Origin: Sulfurovum sp.
GTDB lineage: Bacteria > Campylobacterota > Campylobacteria > Campylobacterales > Sulfurovaceae
Assembly (NCBI GenBank): GCA_027019175.1
Contig: JALUXB010000031.1
Location: 1 to 64,000, forward strand
Direction: 5' to 3'
Length of the DNA stretch: 64,000 nucleotides
Notes under the pieces: model-generated
What the model was told of the DNA's origin: nothing
Databases searched by the model: none
The model's input: the letters and a program-made list of their open reading frames with translations, nothing else
Part shown: piece after piece, positions 9,290 through 19,316 of the stretch
Position numbering within the stretch: position 1 is the first letter of the stretch
How the letters are laid out: each line of letters begins with the position of its first letter
Made by a program: the position numbers and the translations under genes

Positions 9290-11585
9290 CACCCTGAGAC
9301 TTGACGGAGCTGAAATCCTTGTTGTTTCCCCTACGCCTACCTGGCCGCTTGACCATGGAAACAGAAAACGGGTTTTTTCGGTATGTGATGCTTTAAAACA
9401 AAGAGGCGCGATCATTCATTTTGTCTATTATCCTTCAGAGGGTGACTGGCGGAATCAATACCCCAAAAAAGCGCTACAGGTCATGCATGAACAGTGGGAC
9501 TATGTTTACAAAGTCACCCCTTCTGTACCCTTACATGTTTCTGCAAAAGGAGACAACCATACCATAGACGAATGGTGGGACGAAGCGCTTGAACGGGAAC
9601 TCAACTGGCTCTCTTCTGTCAATCGTTTCGATGCCATGATTGTAAACTATTCTTGGCTTTCCAAGGCTTTGGAATGTGTACCGGAAAGTTGCCTCAAAGT
9701 GCTTGATACCCATGACCGTTTCAGTAACAGAGGGGAGCTTCTGGAAGAGCACGGTATTCAAAAAGAGTTTTTTCATACGACTCAGAAAGAGGAGACCAAA
9801 GCTCTTGTGCGTGCCAATATTGTCTGGGCAATCAAGCATGAGGAAGCGGAGTTTTTTCATAACCTGTTGGACAAATACGACTACGACGCTGCACGGAAAG
9901 AGGCAAAGGAACGAGAAGAGACTGCGTTGCGGGCAAAAGGTATTGTGTTTGATACGGAAGAAGAGAGTGAAGAAAAGATTTACCATATACATACCGATGT
10001 GGCAGTCAAAACCATGCTGCATGTGGAAGCACACGAAAGGTTCGCTTTTCAGGCGCCTTATCTGAAAAACAATTACCTGACAGTAGGTATCGTTGGCGCC
10101 TATAACAATATTAACCTCGTGAATACCAAAGCCTTTTTGGATGTCGCACTGCCTATATTTGAGAAATATATGGTACCGGTTAAAATACTTCTGGCAGGCA
10201 GTATGTGTAAAGGTTTGCAAGACGTAAAACACCCGTTTGTGGAACAGCTTGGACGTGTAGAATCATTAGACGACTTTTACAGCCAGCTTGATATTGCATT
10301 GGTACCTATGACTTTCAGTACAGGACTCAAAATCAAAGCAGGTGAAGCCTTGGCATACGGTGTTCCTCTTATGGCACACAAACATGCGTTTGAAGGGTAT
10401 CCGTCTTATCACCCCTGGCAGGTTATGGAAAGCCTTGAAGCCATTGCCTTGGCAGTCACGGAAGCAGCACACAATTACCAGGAGGTTGAAAACCTGAGGA
10501 ACGCATCTGAAAGATCACAGGCAGCCCTGCGAAATGAAGTTTCCGATACACTGGATCACTTTGTGAAGACAATGAAGGAAACACGCAAAACGGCAGTGAT
10601 CGTTTTACCCAAACTTCACGAGGGTGACTACTCTTTGGTCAAATTGGGTATTGAGAATATATGGAAACAGCTGGACGTATCCTACAGGGTTATCTTCTAT
10701 TACCCATATGCTTTTCATGAGGAGGTACAGGTGTACCTGGAGAGACAAAGCAATATAGGTATAGTTGTATGTGAGGATAAGCGTTTTGAGAATGGACAGA
10801 TATTGGCTGGTATGGCATTACCGCATTTGCATAAGATATGGGAATTCGATCTGTTATGGAATCTGTCAGACAGGGTTATAGACAAATCTCAATTTGATAA
10901 AGCGTTTTACTATTTTGATGATAAAAGTTTTGATGCAGCATTCCATAAAAGTGTTGATGAAGGTACAGATGTTGCTGTGTATGCCGCCACGCCTGACAGG
11001 CTGGAGAAACATACCTGCATCGACTGGTATGCCTGTCCGCTATCGGGCGATGTCGTAGAAATGTATAAAGAACTGTGGCATGAAAATCCGGCAGAAGAGA
11101 GCAGTGCTGTCTATATGTTTTTAAGCGGTACCAAAGAGCAGATATATCTTTGGTACAGTCTTTATACCATGATGTTTGAAGATACATATGAATTGTATTG
11201 GATTATTGATTCAGATGAAGTGGACTGGCCGGTGAAAAACCGGTTAGAGATAGAAGCGGTACTGAAAGATTATTCGCTATTGAAAGAACCGGCAAGATGC
11301 GGAATTTTTGCAAACTTTGGTGATTCAAACCGTTTGGCGGTAATCGCATGGGCATTGTATATCTGTAAACGCAGGATTTATGATGTGGAGGAAGTTGCTT
11401 TGGATGAAGGTGTTTTAAAACTTTCTTCAGTGTATCATGAGATGAAAAATTCCATAGAAAAACTTGATCTCAATAATTACAATAACAGATTTCAGCATAA
11501 TGCTGCAACGAAAGCAACATTTACAGATATTGTAGATAAATTAAGAATAAGCAGGCTGAAACTGCTTGTCAAAAAGGAAAAATAG
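9282..11585 (+). CDS. Glycosyltransferase (GT4/GT1-like) with additional C-terminal domain
   Basis: Start taken at MHNTLRLDGAEILVVSPTPTWPLDHGNRKRV rather than the track start 9189, which overlaps the upstream CDS by about 100 bp; FSTGLKIKAGEALAYGVPLMAHKHAFEG. Confidence 0.8.
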   Translation: MHNTLRLDGAEILVVSPTPTWPLDHGNRKRVFSVCDALKQRGAIIHFVYYPSEGDWRNQYPKKALQVMHEQWDYVYKVTPSVPLHVSAKGDNHTIDEWWDEALERELNWLSSVNRFDAMIVNYSWLSKALECVPESCLKVLDTHDRFSNRGELLEEHGIQKEFFHTTQKEETKALVRANIVWAIKHEEAEFFHNLLDKYDYDAARKEAKEREETALRAKGIVFDTEEESEEKIYHIHTDVAVKTMLHVEAHERFAFQAPYLKNNYLTVGIVGAYNNINLVNTKAFLDVALPIFEKYMVPVKILLAGSMCKGLQDVKHPFVEQLGRVESLDDFYSQLDIALVPMTFSTGLKIKAGEALAYGVPLMAHKHAFEGYPSYHPWQVMESLEAIALAVTEAAHNYQEVENLRNASERSQAALRNEVSDTLDHFVKTMKETRKTAVIVLPKLHEGDYSLVKLGIENIWKQLDVSYRVIFYYPYAFHEEVQVYLERQSNIGIVVCEDKRFENGQILAGMALPHLHKIWEFDLLWNLSDRVIDKSQFDKAFYYFDDKSFDAAFHKSVDEGTDVAVYAATPDRLEKHTCIDWYACPLSGDVVEMYKELWHENPAEESSAVYMFLSGTKEQIYLWYSLYTMMFEDTYELYWIIDSDEVDWPVKNRLEIEAVLKDYSLLKEPARCGIFANFGDSNRLAVIAWALYICKRRIYDVEEVALDEGVLKLSSVYHEMKNSIEKLDLNNYNNRFQHNAATKATFTDIVDKLRISRLKLLVKKEK

Positions 11586-12587
11586 ATGATAAAAATTCAT
11601 TTTCATCTTGGTCAGCCAAAAACAGGAAGCAGCTCTATTCAACGGGTATTGAAAAAAAATAGTTTGGCGCTAAGAGAACAAGGGTATTTGTATAATCCAA
11701 GTGGTATTGATCATCAGAAGGTTTTTCATGAAATTAAAAATCATGATGATATGAAGCATTTTATAGAAAATCAGATCGCGTTAGCCAAAGAGTATAATTG
11801 TGACAATATAATTATTAGCTATGAAGATTTGTTTTTTAAAAAAGAAAAATTATTAAATCAATGGTTTGATGGAATATCAGATAATTTTTATGCTTATGTT
11901 TATCTAAGAAGGCAAGATCTATATTTAGAGTCTGCTTGGAAGCAGTGGCATTTTAAGGATTTACGTTTTAATTCTTTTGATGATTATGTGGAAAAATATA
12001 AAATTGAGAATTATTATGAGCATTTGCAAAAATGGACAAAATACATTAGAAAGGACCAAATCAAAATCATACCTTTTGAGAAAAGAAATATGGAAGATGG
12101 ACTTGTTCCTGGATTTTTATCAGCAATAGGTTTAGAGAATACAGAATCTTTTAATTATAAAGTTGATGATGATGGCTGGGGTGAAAATAAAGGATTGACA
12201 AGCGAGGGATTGGAGTTGGCATTTTTAGTCCGTGAACTGGCAGACAATAATATACATGACCACTCTATACAGCATTTCATACACCAATATTTTCAAGATT
12301 TTGAAAAGGAACATTTTCAAAATTATGGATTGATTCCTTATCAAAAAAGAATTCAGATTATTAAAGAATATGATAGTGTGAACGATAAAATTTCAAAAGA
12401 GTTTTTAGGTTCAAATCAAAAGTTATTTAAGGATCCTGTAGATATAAGCTCTTCTAATTCTTCTGATATTTCAGTTGAAAGAGTACTAAAAGCATTAATG
12501 ACTATTGGTATTAAACAGAATAGAAAAATAGAAAAATTAGCAGAAGAAATTCGACAAATGAAAGCATATATTTATCAAACAAAATAA
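11586..12587 (+). CDS. Sulfotransferase-like protein
   Basis: IHFHLGQPKTGSSSIQRVLKKN resembles a PAPS-binding loop; VYLRRQDLYLESAWKQW. Confidence 0.6.
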   Translation: MIKIHFHLGQPKTGSSSIQRVLKKNSLALREQGYLYNPSGIDHQKVFHEIKNHDDMKHFIENQIALAKEYNCDNIIISYEDLFFKKEKLLNQWFDGISDNFYAYVYLRRQDLYLESAWKQWHFKDLRFNSFDDYVEKYKIENYYEHLQKWTKYIRKDQIKIIPFEKRNMEDGLVPGFLSAIGLENTESFNYKVDDDGWGENKGLTSEGLELAFLVRELADNNIHDHSIQHFIHQYFQDFEKEHFQNYGLIPYQKRIQIIKEYDSVNDKISKEFLGSNQKLFKDPVDISSSNSSDISVERVLKALMTIGIKQNRKIEKLAEEIRQMKAYIYQTK

Positions 12588-12714
12588 ACCTATTTTTAAA
12601 TTATGATAAAAAGTGCTGTCTACTGGGGAGTGGGGGAAGGTAGTTAAACTATATACTTATTTATAACAGTAAATTTTCGTAATTAAGAAAATGATTTTAA
12701 ATAAACCATATTTA

Positions 12715-12740
12715 TATACCTCCGATTTTTCGGAGGTATA
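12715..12740. terminator. Stem-loop terminator, 10-bp perfect stem (tatacctccg / cggaggtata)
   Basis: Perfect inverted repeat with 6-nt loop between convergent CDSs ending at 12587 and 12750. Confidence 0.6.
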
Positions 12741-12749
12741 CTATTTGCA

Positions 12750-13031
12750 TTATTTTATTTTAAAAAAAGTCCAGTCTGTTCCATTGTCATATGCTTCAAC
12801 AGTACTTCCACTTGCTTTTGCTGTCATTGCAGCTGCCAACATAGCTTTTTTACCATCTGCTGTTGCTGTACCGAGTCCTTTGCTTAAATAAGTTTGGCCA
12901 TCGGCGCTTGTAATACCAATTTTTACACTACCATCTGGTTTTACAATAACAGCTGTAACTGTTCCATCAAATGCCAATGCACTACTTACCATTAGTCCTG
13001 CTGAAACTACAGCTAAAAGTAGTTTTTTCAT
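12750..13031 (-). CDS. Small secreted/periplasmic hypothetical protein
   Basis: Signal peptide MKKLLLAVVSAGLMVSSALA; 93 aa. Confidence 0.65.
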   Translation of the reverse strand: MKKLLLAVVSAGLMVSSALAFDGTVTAVIVKPDGSVKIGITSADGQTYLSKGLGTATADGKKAMLAAAMTAKASGSTVEAYDNGTDWTFFKIK

Positions 13032-13167
13032 TTCTCATCCTTTTAATTTAAGATACCCAAAGTATACAGAAAAAAAGTTTTGTATATGTTTTGTCATACA
13101 AACATGTATGGTACAATTTTAGTTAACCGGAATTTATGACAACACATTAGCGGCAAGGTTTCAGCAA

Positions 13168-13347
13168 ATGACAAAACTCCCCATTATTCAAAGCCTCTGG
13201 ATAGGCAGCAGACTCTCCACTATGGAAAAGCTGTGCATTGTTTCTTTTATAAAACAGGGGCATGCTTTTCATCTTTATACGTACGGTGAGGTTGCAGAAG
13301 TTCCTCAAGGTACAATCGTTAAAGATGCTAACGAAATAATCCCGTAA
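13168..13347 (+). pseudogene. Truncated N-terminal fragment of a GT32/sugar-transferase-like protein
   Basis: 59-aa ORF absent from the track: MTKLPIIQSLWIGSRLSTMEKLCIVSFIKQGHAFHLYTYGEVAEVPQGTIVKDANEIIP*, resembling the start of DXD sugar transferases. Confidence 0.55.
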
Positions 13348-13438
13348 GATAAAAAATTGCAGGAGTACAAACAATTACTTATGCAGCCTGTATGACATCA
13401 CCGGAAGTTTGAAAAAGTCATACATGCGCAACAAATGA

Positions 13439-14617
13439 TCATCGCAACGCCTTCGGCATCAGCCCGTAAAAACTCCCGTTGAGCTGTGTGGTTTCGATGA
13501 GGTACTGTTTAAATTTCATGTAGAGTTCGGCATCGGGTTTTTTGTGCTGGTGCCAAAACCTTTTCAGGCTTACTCCTTTGTTGGTAAGCCCCTCGATGTC
13601 GTAGATGGCATTGCCCAGTACAAGTGTGGGGATGTGGTGGCCGATGGCGCTTAGACCGACCGTGCTGTTGATGGTGACGGTACCTATGGCGTGTTTGAGG
13701 CAGTCGGGCAGGTGGGTATCGTGTATGACGATGATGCGTTCTGCAATGTTGAGCAGGGAAGCCTGTTCCATAATGAACGCTTTGTAGTTTTTTCTGCCTC
13801 TGTCCACCGGGTGGTGTTTGAAAATGCAGTAGGTCTCTTTGGGGGCATGGTGTGCGAAAGATTCGAGAACTTCAATGATGAATTTTTCTATCGATCGGTA
13901 ATTGGAGTGTTGCAGTACCTGAAAGTCATTGTGGGTTTGAAGGGGGACAAAAAAGTATTTTTTGGAAAGCTCTCCGGTAATCATGGCATGGTATTGCTTT
14001 TCTGTGTAAGCATACAGTATTTTTCTTGCTATGCCTCTCATCCCGTAAAAGAGCTCTTTTACGGCAGAGAAGTCCCGGTGGTGGATATAGTGGGGATAAC
14101 GCTGATGAAAAAGGTTTGAAAATGCATAGTAGAGTGAAGCTGAGAAGATCATGTCTGTTTTACTCTGCTTTGCATGTTCGGGTTCGGGTACCGCTTGATG
14201 GGGCAGTTCCCTGTAAAAGTCCGCCTCTCTTGGAAGCTGGCTGAAGCCGTTGACACCAAACTTTTCCAGTGTGATGTAGTGGGGACGGATGTACCCCTCT
14301 TCAAAAACATAGACATCTATCTTTTTTTGGTAGGCAACCTGGCGGGCGGTTTTCTGGTAAAAGCGGCAGTCGCCGAAAAGAAAGATCATATCGATGCTGT
14401 GTTCAGTCAGAAAAGCATCGATAAACGCTTCCCATGCCTGCGGCTTCTCTCTGAATGCAATGTAGTTGTCTGCATGGGAAAAAAACTGATCCCCCATGTT
14501 GAACCCTATCTTGTAGGTTACTGCCCCGCGTTTACGGAACGCACTGTCTATTTTTTTAAAGAACGTCCCCATGGGCCCCTGAAGGAAAAGGATGTTTTTA
14601 CCGCTTACTGTACCCAC
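13439..14617 (-). CDS. kpsS: Capsule polysaccharide export/modification protein KpsS-like
   Basis: KNILFLQGPMGTFFKKIDSAFRKRGAVTYKIGFNMGD; GTG start proposed at 14617 just after the kpsC stop (track start is 14689). Confidence 0.8.
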   Translation of the reverse strand: MGTVSGKNILFLQGPMGTFFKKIDSAFRKRGAVTYKIGFNMGDQFFSHADNYIAFREKPQAWEAFIDAFLTEHSIDMIFLFGDCRFYQKTARQVAYQKKIDVYVFEEGYIRPHYITLEKFGVNGFSQLPREADFYRELPHQAVPEPEHAKQSKTDMIFSASLYYAFSNLFHQRYPHYIHHRDFSAVKELFYGMRGIARKILYAYTEKQYHAMITGELSKKYFFVPLQTHNDFQVLQHSNYRSIEKFIIEVLESFAHHAPKETYCIFKHHPVDRGRKNYKAFIMEQASLLNIAERIIVIHDTHLPDCLKHAIGTVTINSTVGLSAIGHHIPTLVLGNAIYDIEGLTNKGVSLKRFWHQHKKPDAELYMKFKQYLIETTQLNGSFYGLMPKALR

Positions 14618-14618
14618 G

Positions 14619-16646
14619 CTATTCACCCGAAACTGTCCTCCACAAAAGCTGTAGTTTTCTTGACACTGCATTCCGGCTGTCGATAGCAAGCCGGTAGATC
14701 CTGTCGGTATTGTAACGGCTTTTTTCTTTATCGAGACTATGCAGCAGCAGCTCTATTTCACAGAGTCTATCGGTATGGGGGTCGATGTAGCGCGGATAAT
14801 AGATAAGGGTTGCGGCAACCAGTTCATCGAGGGTAAGAGAACGTGTGCGCCGGGGGCAGTATTCTGCATCGGTGGTCAGCCCCCAGCCGGCATAGAAGGG
14901 AAGCCCGTAGGTGTACACCTTCTTGTGGCGGATGAGGGCTTCAAATCCGACAAGCGAAGTCATGGTATGGACTTCGTCACACCTGTCAAGTACCGAGTCA
15001 AGGCTGGCATCGGTGATGACGGTATTGCAGTAGTGAAGTGCGGTTTGGCGCTCTATGTGCCCTTTTCTGTTGCCGGCAAGCACATCGGGATGGGGTTTGT
15101 AGATAATAAACGCATCGGGGGCATTCTCTCTTGCAGCTTTAAGCAGTGCCAGGTTGGTCATACGGCCGGCACCGAAGATGATGGATGCATCATCTTCGAC
15201 CTGCCCGGGAACAAGCACAACGGTTTGGGATGGCTGGAGCCCTTCGAGGCAGATCTTTTTGTCCGGATGGCTGTTGTATTTTGAAATGCGTTTTTCCGTA
15301 AGGTAGCGCTGCAGGTTTTGTGCCCGCCTGATAGTGGTGTCGCTGAAGGTACAGGTATTGAGTATGTGTTCGAGGTCACTTTCTTTGGAAGGGTCAAAAT
15401 AGATTCCCCTGCTGTCGGCAACAAGGGAGTAGGGTTTTGTCAGATCAGAGCCCAGAGAGACAGAGCGTATAAACCCGTCTTCAACCCTGACAATGGGTGT
15501 GTGATGTTTGTGTGCATAGGCTTCGACATCGGGAAAATGTTTTTTACCCCAAATGTAGAGTTTTGTATCTGGCTTCAGCCCTTTTGAAAGGGCATCGTTG
15601 AGGGTATTGCAAAAAAAGATGCTGTTTCCCTGAAGAGAGGGGAAAAAGGCGGTGACGTATTTTTGTTTCCATCCTGAGAAGCCGAAAAAGTAGAGAGAGC
15701 CGTCATTTTGGCGGTAGAGATTTCTGTACCTGACAATGGTCTCGATGGTGTCAATGATGTCCGAAGGTTCGCCGGTATAGGGGTTGTGGTACTCCGGGTA
15801 GAGAATGTAGGCGGCAGCGAACAGCTCTTCTACGGTGAGCGTACGGTTGCGTCTGCGAACGGTCAGCCGGTCTGTCGTCAGCCCCCAGCCTGCATAAAAG
15901 GGCATGCCGTAACATACTGCCTTTTTGCCAAGCAGAAGTGCTTCCATACCCATGCCGGACGTTTTGGTATACACGGCATCGAAATGTTGCAGCAAACCGA
16001 TGGGGTTGACATCCTCGTCGATGACAGTGCATGTTTTTGGAATGTCCGCATAGGCAATGTCTGACTTTTTTTTGCCGGAGAGTACATCCGGATGGATTTT
16101 CACATAAATGTTTGCATTGGGGTACTCCTGTTGTGCATCGTCGATCATCTGCCGTGTGCTAAAAGCCTCTGCCATGCCATATTTGAGTGAGGCATCCTCC
16201 GCGGTTTGGGCGACAATGAGTATATTGGTTTGTCCGCTTTGGTCAAGGTGGTATCTGTTTTGAAAGTGTCTGTCCGCATCCGGGGCATGGTTGTATTTTG
16301 AGATATGGTGCTTTCTGATGAGGTCTATAGCATGTGCCGCCTGTGTCATCAGGGAAGTGTCTGACTGAAAATCATAGTGCTTCAGCAGGTTTTCCAGAGT
16401 AGAAGGGCAGGTGGCATCGTAGTAGATGCCCACGGTGTCGCTGATGGTGGAAAAAGAGGGTGCGTTGGCCGTGCCGAGACCAATGGAGCGTATAAATCCG
16501 TCTTCTTTGAGTGTAAGTGTGCCGCCAAAGTGGCGATGGCACCACAGGGCAAAGCGGCCGGAACGTTTTCTCCCCCACCCCTGAAACTGTTTTTCCCCCT
16601 TTATCAGGGAAAGAAGATTGAGCAGATAGTAATTTGTTTTCATCAT
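14619..16646 (-). CDS. kpsC: Capsule polysaccharide export/modification protein KpsC-like (duplicated domain)
   Basis: Two copies of FYAGWGLTTD and DGFIRSxxLG; adjacent kpsS. Confidence 0.9.
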   Translation of the reverse strand: MMKTNYYLLNLLSLIKGEKQFQGWGRKRSGRFALWCHRHFGGTLTLKEDGFIRSIGLGTANAPSFSTISDTVGIYYDATCPSTLENLLKHYDFQSDTSLMTQAAHAIDLIRKHHISKYNHAPDADRHFQNRYHLDQSGQTNILIVAQTAEDASLKYGMAEAFSTRQMIDDAQQEYPNANIYVKIHPDVLSGKKKSDIAYADIPKTCTVIDEDVNPIGLLQHFDAVYTKTSGMGMEALLLGKKAVCYGMPFYAGWGLTTDRLTVRRRNRTLTVEELFAAAYILYPEYHNPYTGEPSDIIDTIETIVRYRNLYRQNDGSLYFFGFSGWKQKYVTAFFPSLQGNSIFFCNTLNDALSKGLKPDTKLYIWGKKHFPDVEAYAHKHHTPIVRVEDGFIRSVSLGSDLTKPYSLVADSRGIYFDPSKESDLEHILNTCTFSDTTIRRAQNLQRYLTEKRISKYNSHPDKKICLEGLQPSQTVVLVPGQVEDDASIIFGAGRMTNLALLKAARENAPDAFIIYKPHPDVLAGNRKGHIERQTALHYCNTVITDASLDSVLDRCDEVHTMTSLVGFEALIRHKKVYTYGLPFYAGWGLTTDAEYCPRRTRSLTLDELVAATLIYYPRYIDPHTDRLCEIELLLHSLDKEKSRYNTDRIYRLAIDSRNAVSRKLQLLWRTVSGE

Positions 16647-17626
16647 TGGCTTTTGAAAAGGATTTTGAGTGCTGTTTTGATTTGAAACGGTATATGCTTT
16701 TTCACATAGGCATACCGCATCATATCATAAATACGGCCGCTTTTGCTGCCCTGAAGGCGCAGATATTTCAGGAATGCTTCGATGATACGCCTTGCCTCGT
16801 CATCTACAGTATAGTGTTCGAGCAGATACTCCAGTACATTCTCACGCTGTGTGCCTGTATAAGGAAGACGGCAGATACCGCGGAGACAGCGAAGATAGTA
16901 CTGCATAGAGTGTTGTGTTGCCGTTGTGGCAATGAGAGGGTTGCTTGCATTGTCTGTATGCAGGCGGTATTGTACCAGCGGGGTGTCAAGGGTGACCCTC
17001 GTACCAAAAAGTTCACAGACAAGGGCGATCCAGTAGTCATGGTTCTTGAGCATGGGGGGAAAGGGCAGGATCAGTTTTTTAAGGGCATGGTTAAAAAGGA
17101 TGGTATTGCCCATCACACCGCAGGGGCCGAGGATATGCCCCAGGTCTTTTCTCTTGCCAAGAACATACCCCCGGTATGCGAAGTAGGAAGGGTACAGTTT
17201 GCTGCCGTTTGCGTCATGGACAGTGAGATCCGAATGGATGAGTACGGGCAGTGTCGGATGCTTTGTTTCGCTCATCTGCATATGCCGCATCTGTTTTTCC
17301 AGTTTGTCGCGCTCCCAAATATCGTCCTGGTCGCAGAGGGCAATGTAGGGTGTATGGCAAAGGCCGATGAGTTTTTCGAAGTTCCTGACGTAGCCCAGCG
17401 TCGTCTTGTTCCGGTACAGGACGATATTGGGGTACTTGGAGAGGAAGGTTTGGATAATGTTGACCGTTGCATCCTGGGAATTGTCGTCGCAAATAATGAG
17501 CTGAAAGTCGGTATAGGTTTGCGCTACGATAGACCGGATCTGCTGTGCAATGAACTTTTCGCCATTGTAGGAGGCCAGCAGTACGGAGAGGGAAGGGGTC
17601 TTAGGATGCATCTTCTCTTTTCCCAA
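16643..17626 (-). CDS. Glycosyltransferase family 2
   Basis: LSVLLASYNGEKFIAQQIRSIVAQTYTDFQLIICDDNSQD; CDQDDIW. Confidence 0.9.
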   Translation of the reverse strand: MGKEKMHPKTPSLSVLLASYNGEKFIAQQIRSIVAQTYTDFQLIICDDNSQDATVNIIQTFLSKYPNIVLYRNKTTLGYVRNFEKLIGLCHTPYIALCDQDDIWERDKLEKQMRHMQMSETKHPTLPVLIHSDLTVHDANGSKLYPSYFAYRGYVLGKRKDLGHILGPCGVMGNTILFNHALKKLILPFPPMLKNHDYWIALVCELFGTRVTLDTPLVQYRLHTDNASNPLIATTATQHSMQYYLRCLRGICRLPYTGTQRENVLEYLLEHYTVDDEARRIIEAFLKYLRLQGSKSGRIYDMMRYAYVKKHIPFQIKTALKILFKSQ

Positions 17627-18443
17627 ATGTATTGTGTCTGTAGTCCATTATACCCTGGAATATCTTTTTCATGTTTTGTATTTTAAATTCCCCGTAAAGC
17701 AGCTGATTGGTAAAGAATTTCAACAGGTAACGGTCTCTTGTTTCAAAAAACGCTTTATGTGCAGTACGATAGTGTTTGCGTAGATAGAGATAGTTTCTAA
17801 GCATATAATAAAGGCGTTCAGGAGGATACAGGGTAACTGCATTTTTTTGGGTGCCAAGCGTATGGTTTACGGCAACCGACCGGTGCAGCAGTATTTTGTA
17901 GCGGTGTTGTGCAAGGCGAAAACAGAAATCATGGTCGACTTCATCGATGAAGAGTTTTTCATTGAAGCCTCCGATGGAGAGTGCCTTTTGAATATGTACG
18001 GCATTGGCGGAAGTCATGACACTCTCTGCGGGTATGAGCGGAGGAACGGCATTGGGACAAATGAACTTTTTGTTGTGAAGCGGGGAGACTATGGCAACAT
18101 GGGTTGTGTCTGCCGAAAACAGTGTTGAAAGAAACAGGGGGATGTCAGAGGCATCAAAAAAGGTGTCCTGATCAAAGGTCATGAGCCATTCGTAACCATC
18201 TTCCCTTGCTCTGTACAGTGCGCTATTCAACGCTTTTGCCATGCCGATATTGGTGCCTTGGTGCAGAAGGACAGTGTGGGGCAGTTGCTGTGTCAGCTGC
18301 GAGAGTACATCATGTGTATTCTCTGAGTTGTCGACAATATAGAGCCTGTCTACATAGGGCGCATAGCTTGAAACATGTTCAACGACACTGCTGTCCGGGT
18401 TGTAAAGTGTGACAACCGCTGCAACCTTTTCATATGCTGCCAT
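17601..18443 (-). CDS. Glycosyltransferase family 2 (rhamnosyltransferase-like)
   Basis: VAAVVTLYNPDSSVVEHVSSYAPYVDRLYIVDNSEN; MTFDQDTFF. Confidence 0.85.
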   Translation of the reverse strand: MAAYEKVAAVVTLYNPDSSVVEHVSSYAPYVDRLYIVDNSENTHDVLSQLTQQLPHTVLLHQGTNIGMAKALNSALYRAREDGYEWLMTFDQDTFFDASDIPLFLSTLFSADTTHVAIVSPLHNKKFICPNAVPPLIPAESVMTSANAVHIQKALSIGGFNEKLFIDEVDHDFCFRLAQHRYKILLHRSVAVNHTLGTQKNAVTLYPPERLYYMLRNYLYLRKHYRTAHKAFFETRDRYLLKFFTNQLLYGEFKIQNMKKIFQGIMDYRHNTFGKREDAS

Positions 18444-18461
18444 ACTTCTCCAAATACCGGT

Positions 18462-19316
18462 TCACCTTTGTTCCTTTCGTTCCTGTACGATAAACCAGGG
18501 GTTTAGCAGGTTTTCCTTGTTATAAACAACTGGGATTAAAGATGTCGGGTGCTGCATGCTGGATGCTGTATGGTATTGGTAAACCATCTTGCCACTCTCT
18601 CTGACGATTGCATCTGCGGCTGCCGTATCCCACTCCATGGTAGGTGCAAGGCGGGGATAGATGTCGGCACTGCCTTCTGCCACCATGACCAGCTTGAGGG
18701 AGGAACCGCGGGAGAGGAGTTCCGGGTTACGGGTTACGGGTTCCGTATTTTGCAGTGATTCGATGAATTTTTTTGTCTCATCGTTCAAATGGGATTTGGA
18801 GGCGACGATCCTCAAACCCTTTGCACCCTTTCGGTTCTCTTTCATAGGTAAAGCCTGAATATCTTCCTCTTTCGGAACCCTGAACCCAGAACCCCGAACA
18901 CAAGCCTTAAATGCGCCTTCCCCTCTCTGGGCCCAGTAGAGCTCTCCGAGTGCCGGAGCAAAGACGACGCCCGCGACCGGTTCACCGTTTTCAATCAAGG
19001 CGACATTAACAGTAAATTCGCCATTTTTCTTGATAAACTCCTTGGTACCGTCGATAGGATCAACACACCAATAGCGCTCCCAGTTTTTGCGCTCTTCGTA
19101 GGGGATATTTTTACCCTCTTCAGAGAGGATGGGAAGCGGACTGATCTTTTGGAGCCCTTCGGTGATGATTTCATGAGCTTTTTTGTCAGCTTCGGTGAGA
19201 GGGGATTTGTCCTCTTTGTACTCCACATCGAAATCCTTTTCGTAAATCTCCATGACGGCTTTGCCGGCATCGAGAGCAATGGCGATCACCTGGTTCATAT
19301 CGATGGTTTCAAGCAT
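18462..19316 (-). CDS. cysQ: 3'(2'),5'-bisphosphate nucleotidase
   Basis: [45 protein letters not shown]. Confidence 0.95.
   Translation of the reverse strand: MLETIDMNQVIAIALDAGKAVMEIYEKDFDVEYKEDKSPLTEADKKAHEIITEGLQKISPLPILSEEGKNIPYEERKNWERYWCVDPIDGTKEFIKKNGEFTVNVALIENGEPVAGVVFAPALGELYWAQRGEGAFKACVRGSGFRVPKEEDIQALPMKENRKGAKGLRIVASKSHLNDETKKFIESLQNTEPVTRNPELLSRGSSLKLVMVAEGSADIYPRLAPTMEWDTAAADAIVRESGKMVYQYHTASSMQHPTSLIPVVYNKENLLNPWFIVQERKEQR
18541..18568. repeat. Heptad array C: gatgtcg ggtgctg catgctg gatgctg (CAGCATC family), inside the cysQ 3' coding region
   Basis: Four consecutive 7-mers read directly; encodes ASSMQHPTS in cysQ. Confidence 0.8.
18718..18745. repeat. Heptad array B1 (minus strand): CGGAACC CGTAACC CGTAACC CGGAACT, inside cysQ
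   Basis: Four 7-mers; encodes [10 protein letters not shown]. Confidence 0.9.
18873..18900. repeat. Heptad array B2 (plus strand): CGGAACC CTGAACC CAGAACC CCGAACA, inside cysQ
   Basis: Four 7-mers; encodes [10 protein letters not shown]. Confidence 0.9.

Noticed and set aside
13147-13374. Minus-strand 75-aa ORF
   Set aside because: The opposite strand carries the glycosyltransferase-like fragment 13168-13347; the minus ORF has no recognisable features.
16634-17686. Plus-strand 350-aa ORF
   Set aside because: Antisense to clear GT2 CDSs (16643-17626 and the start region of the next); composition is an antisense artefact.
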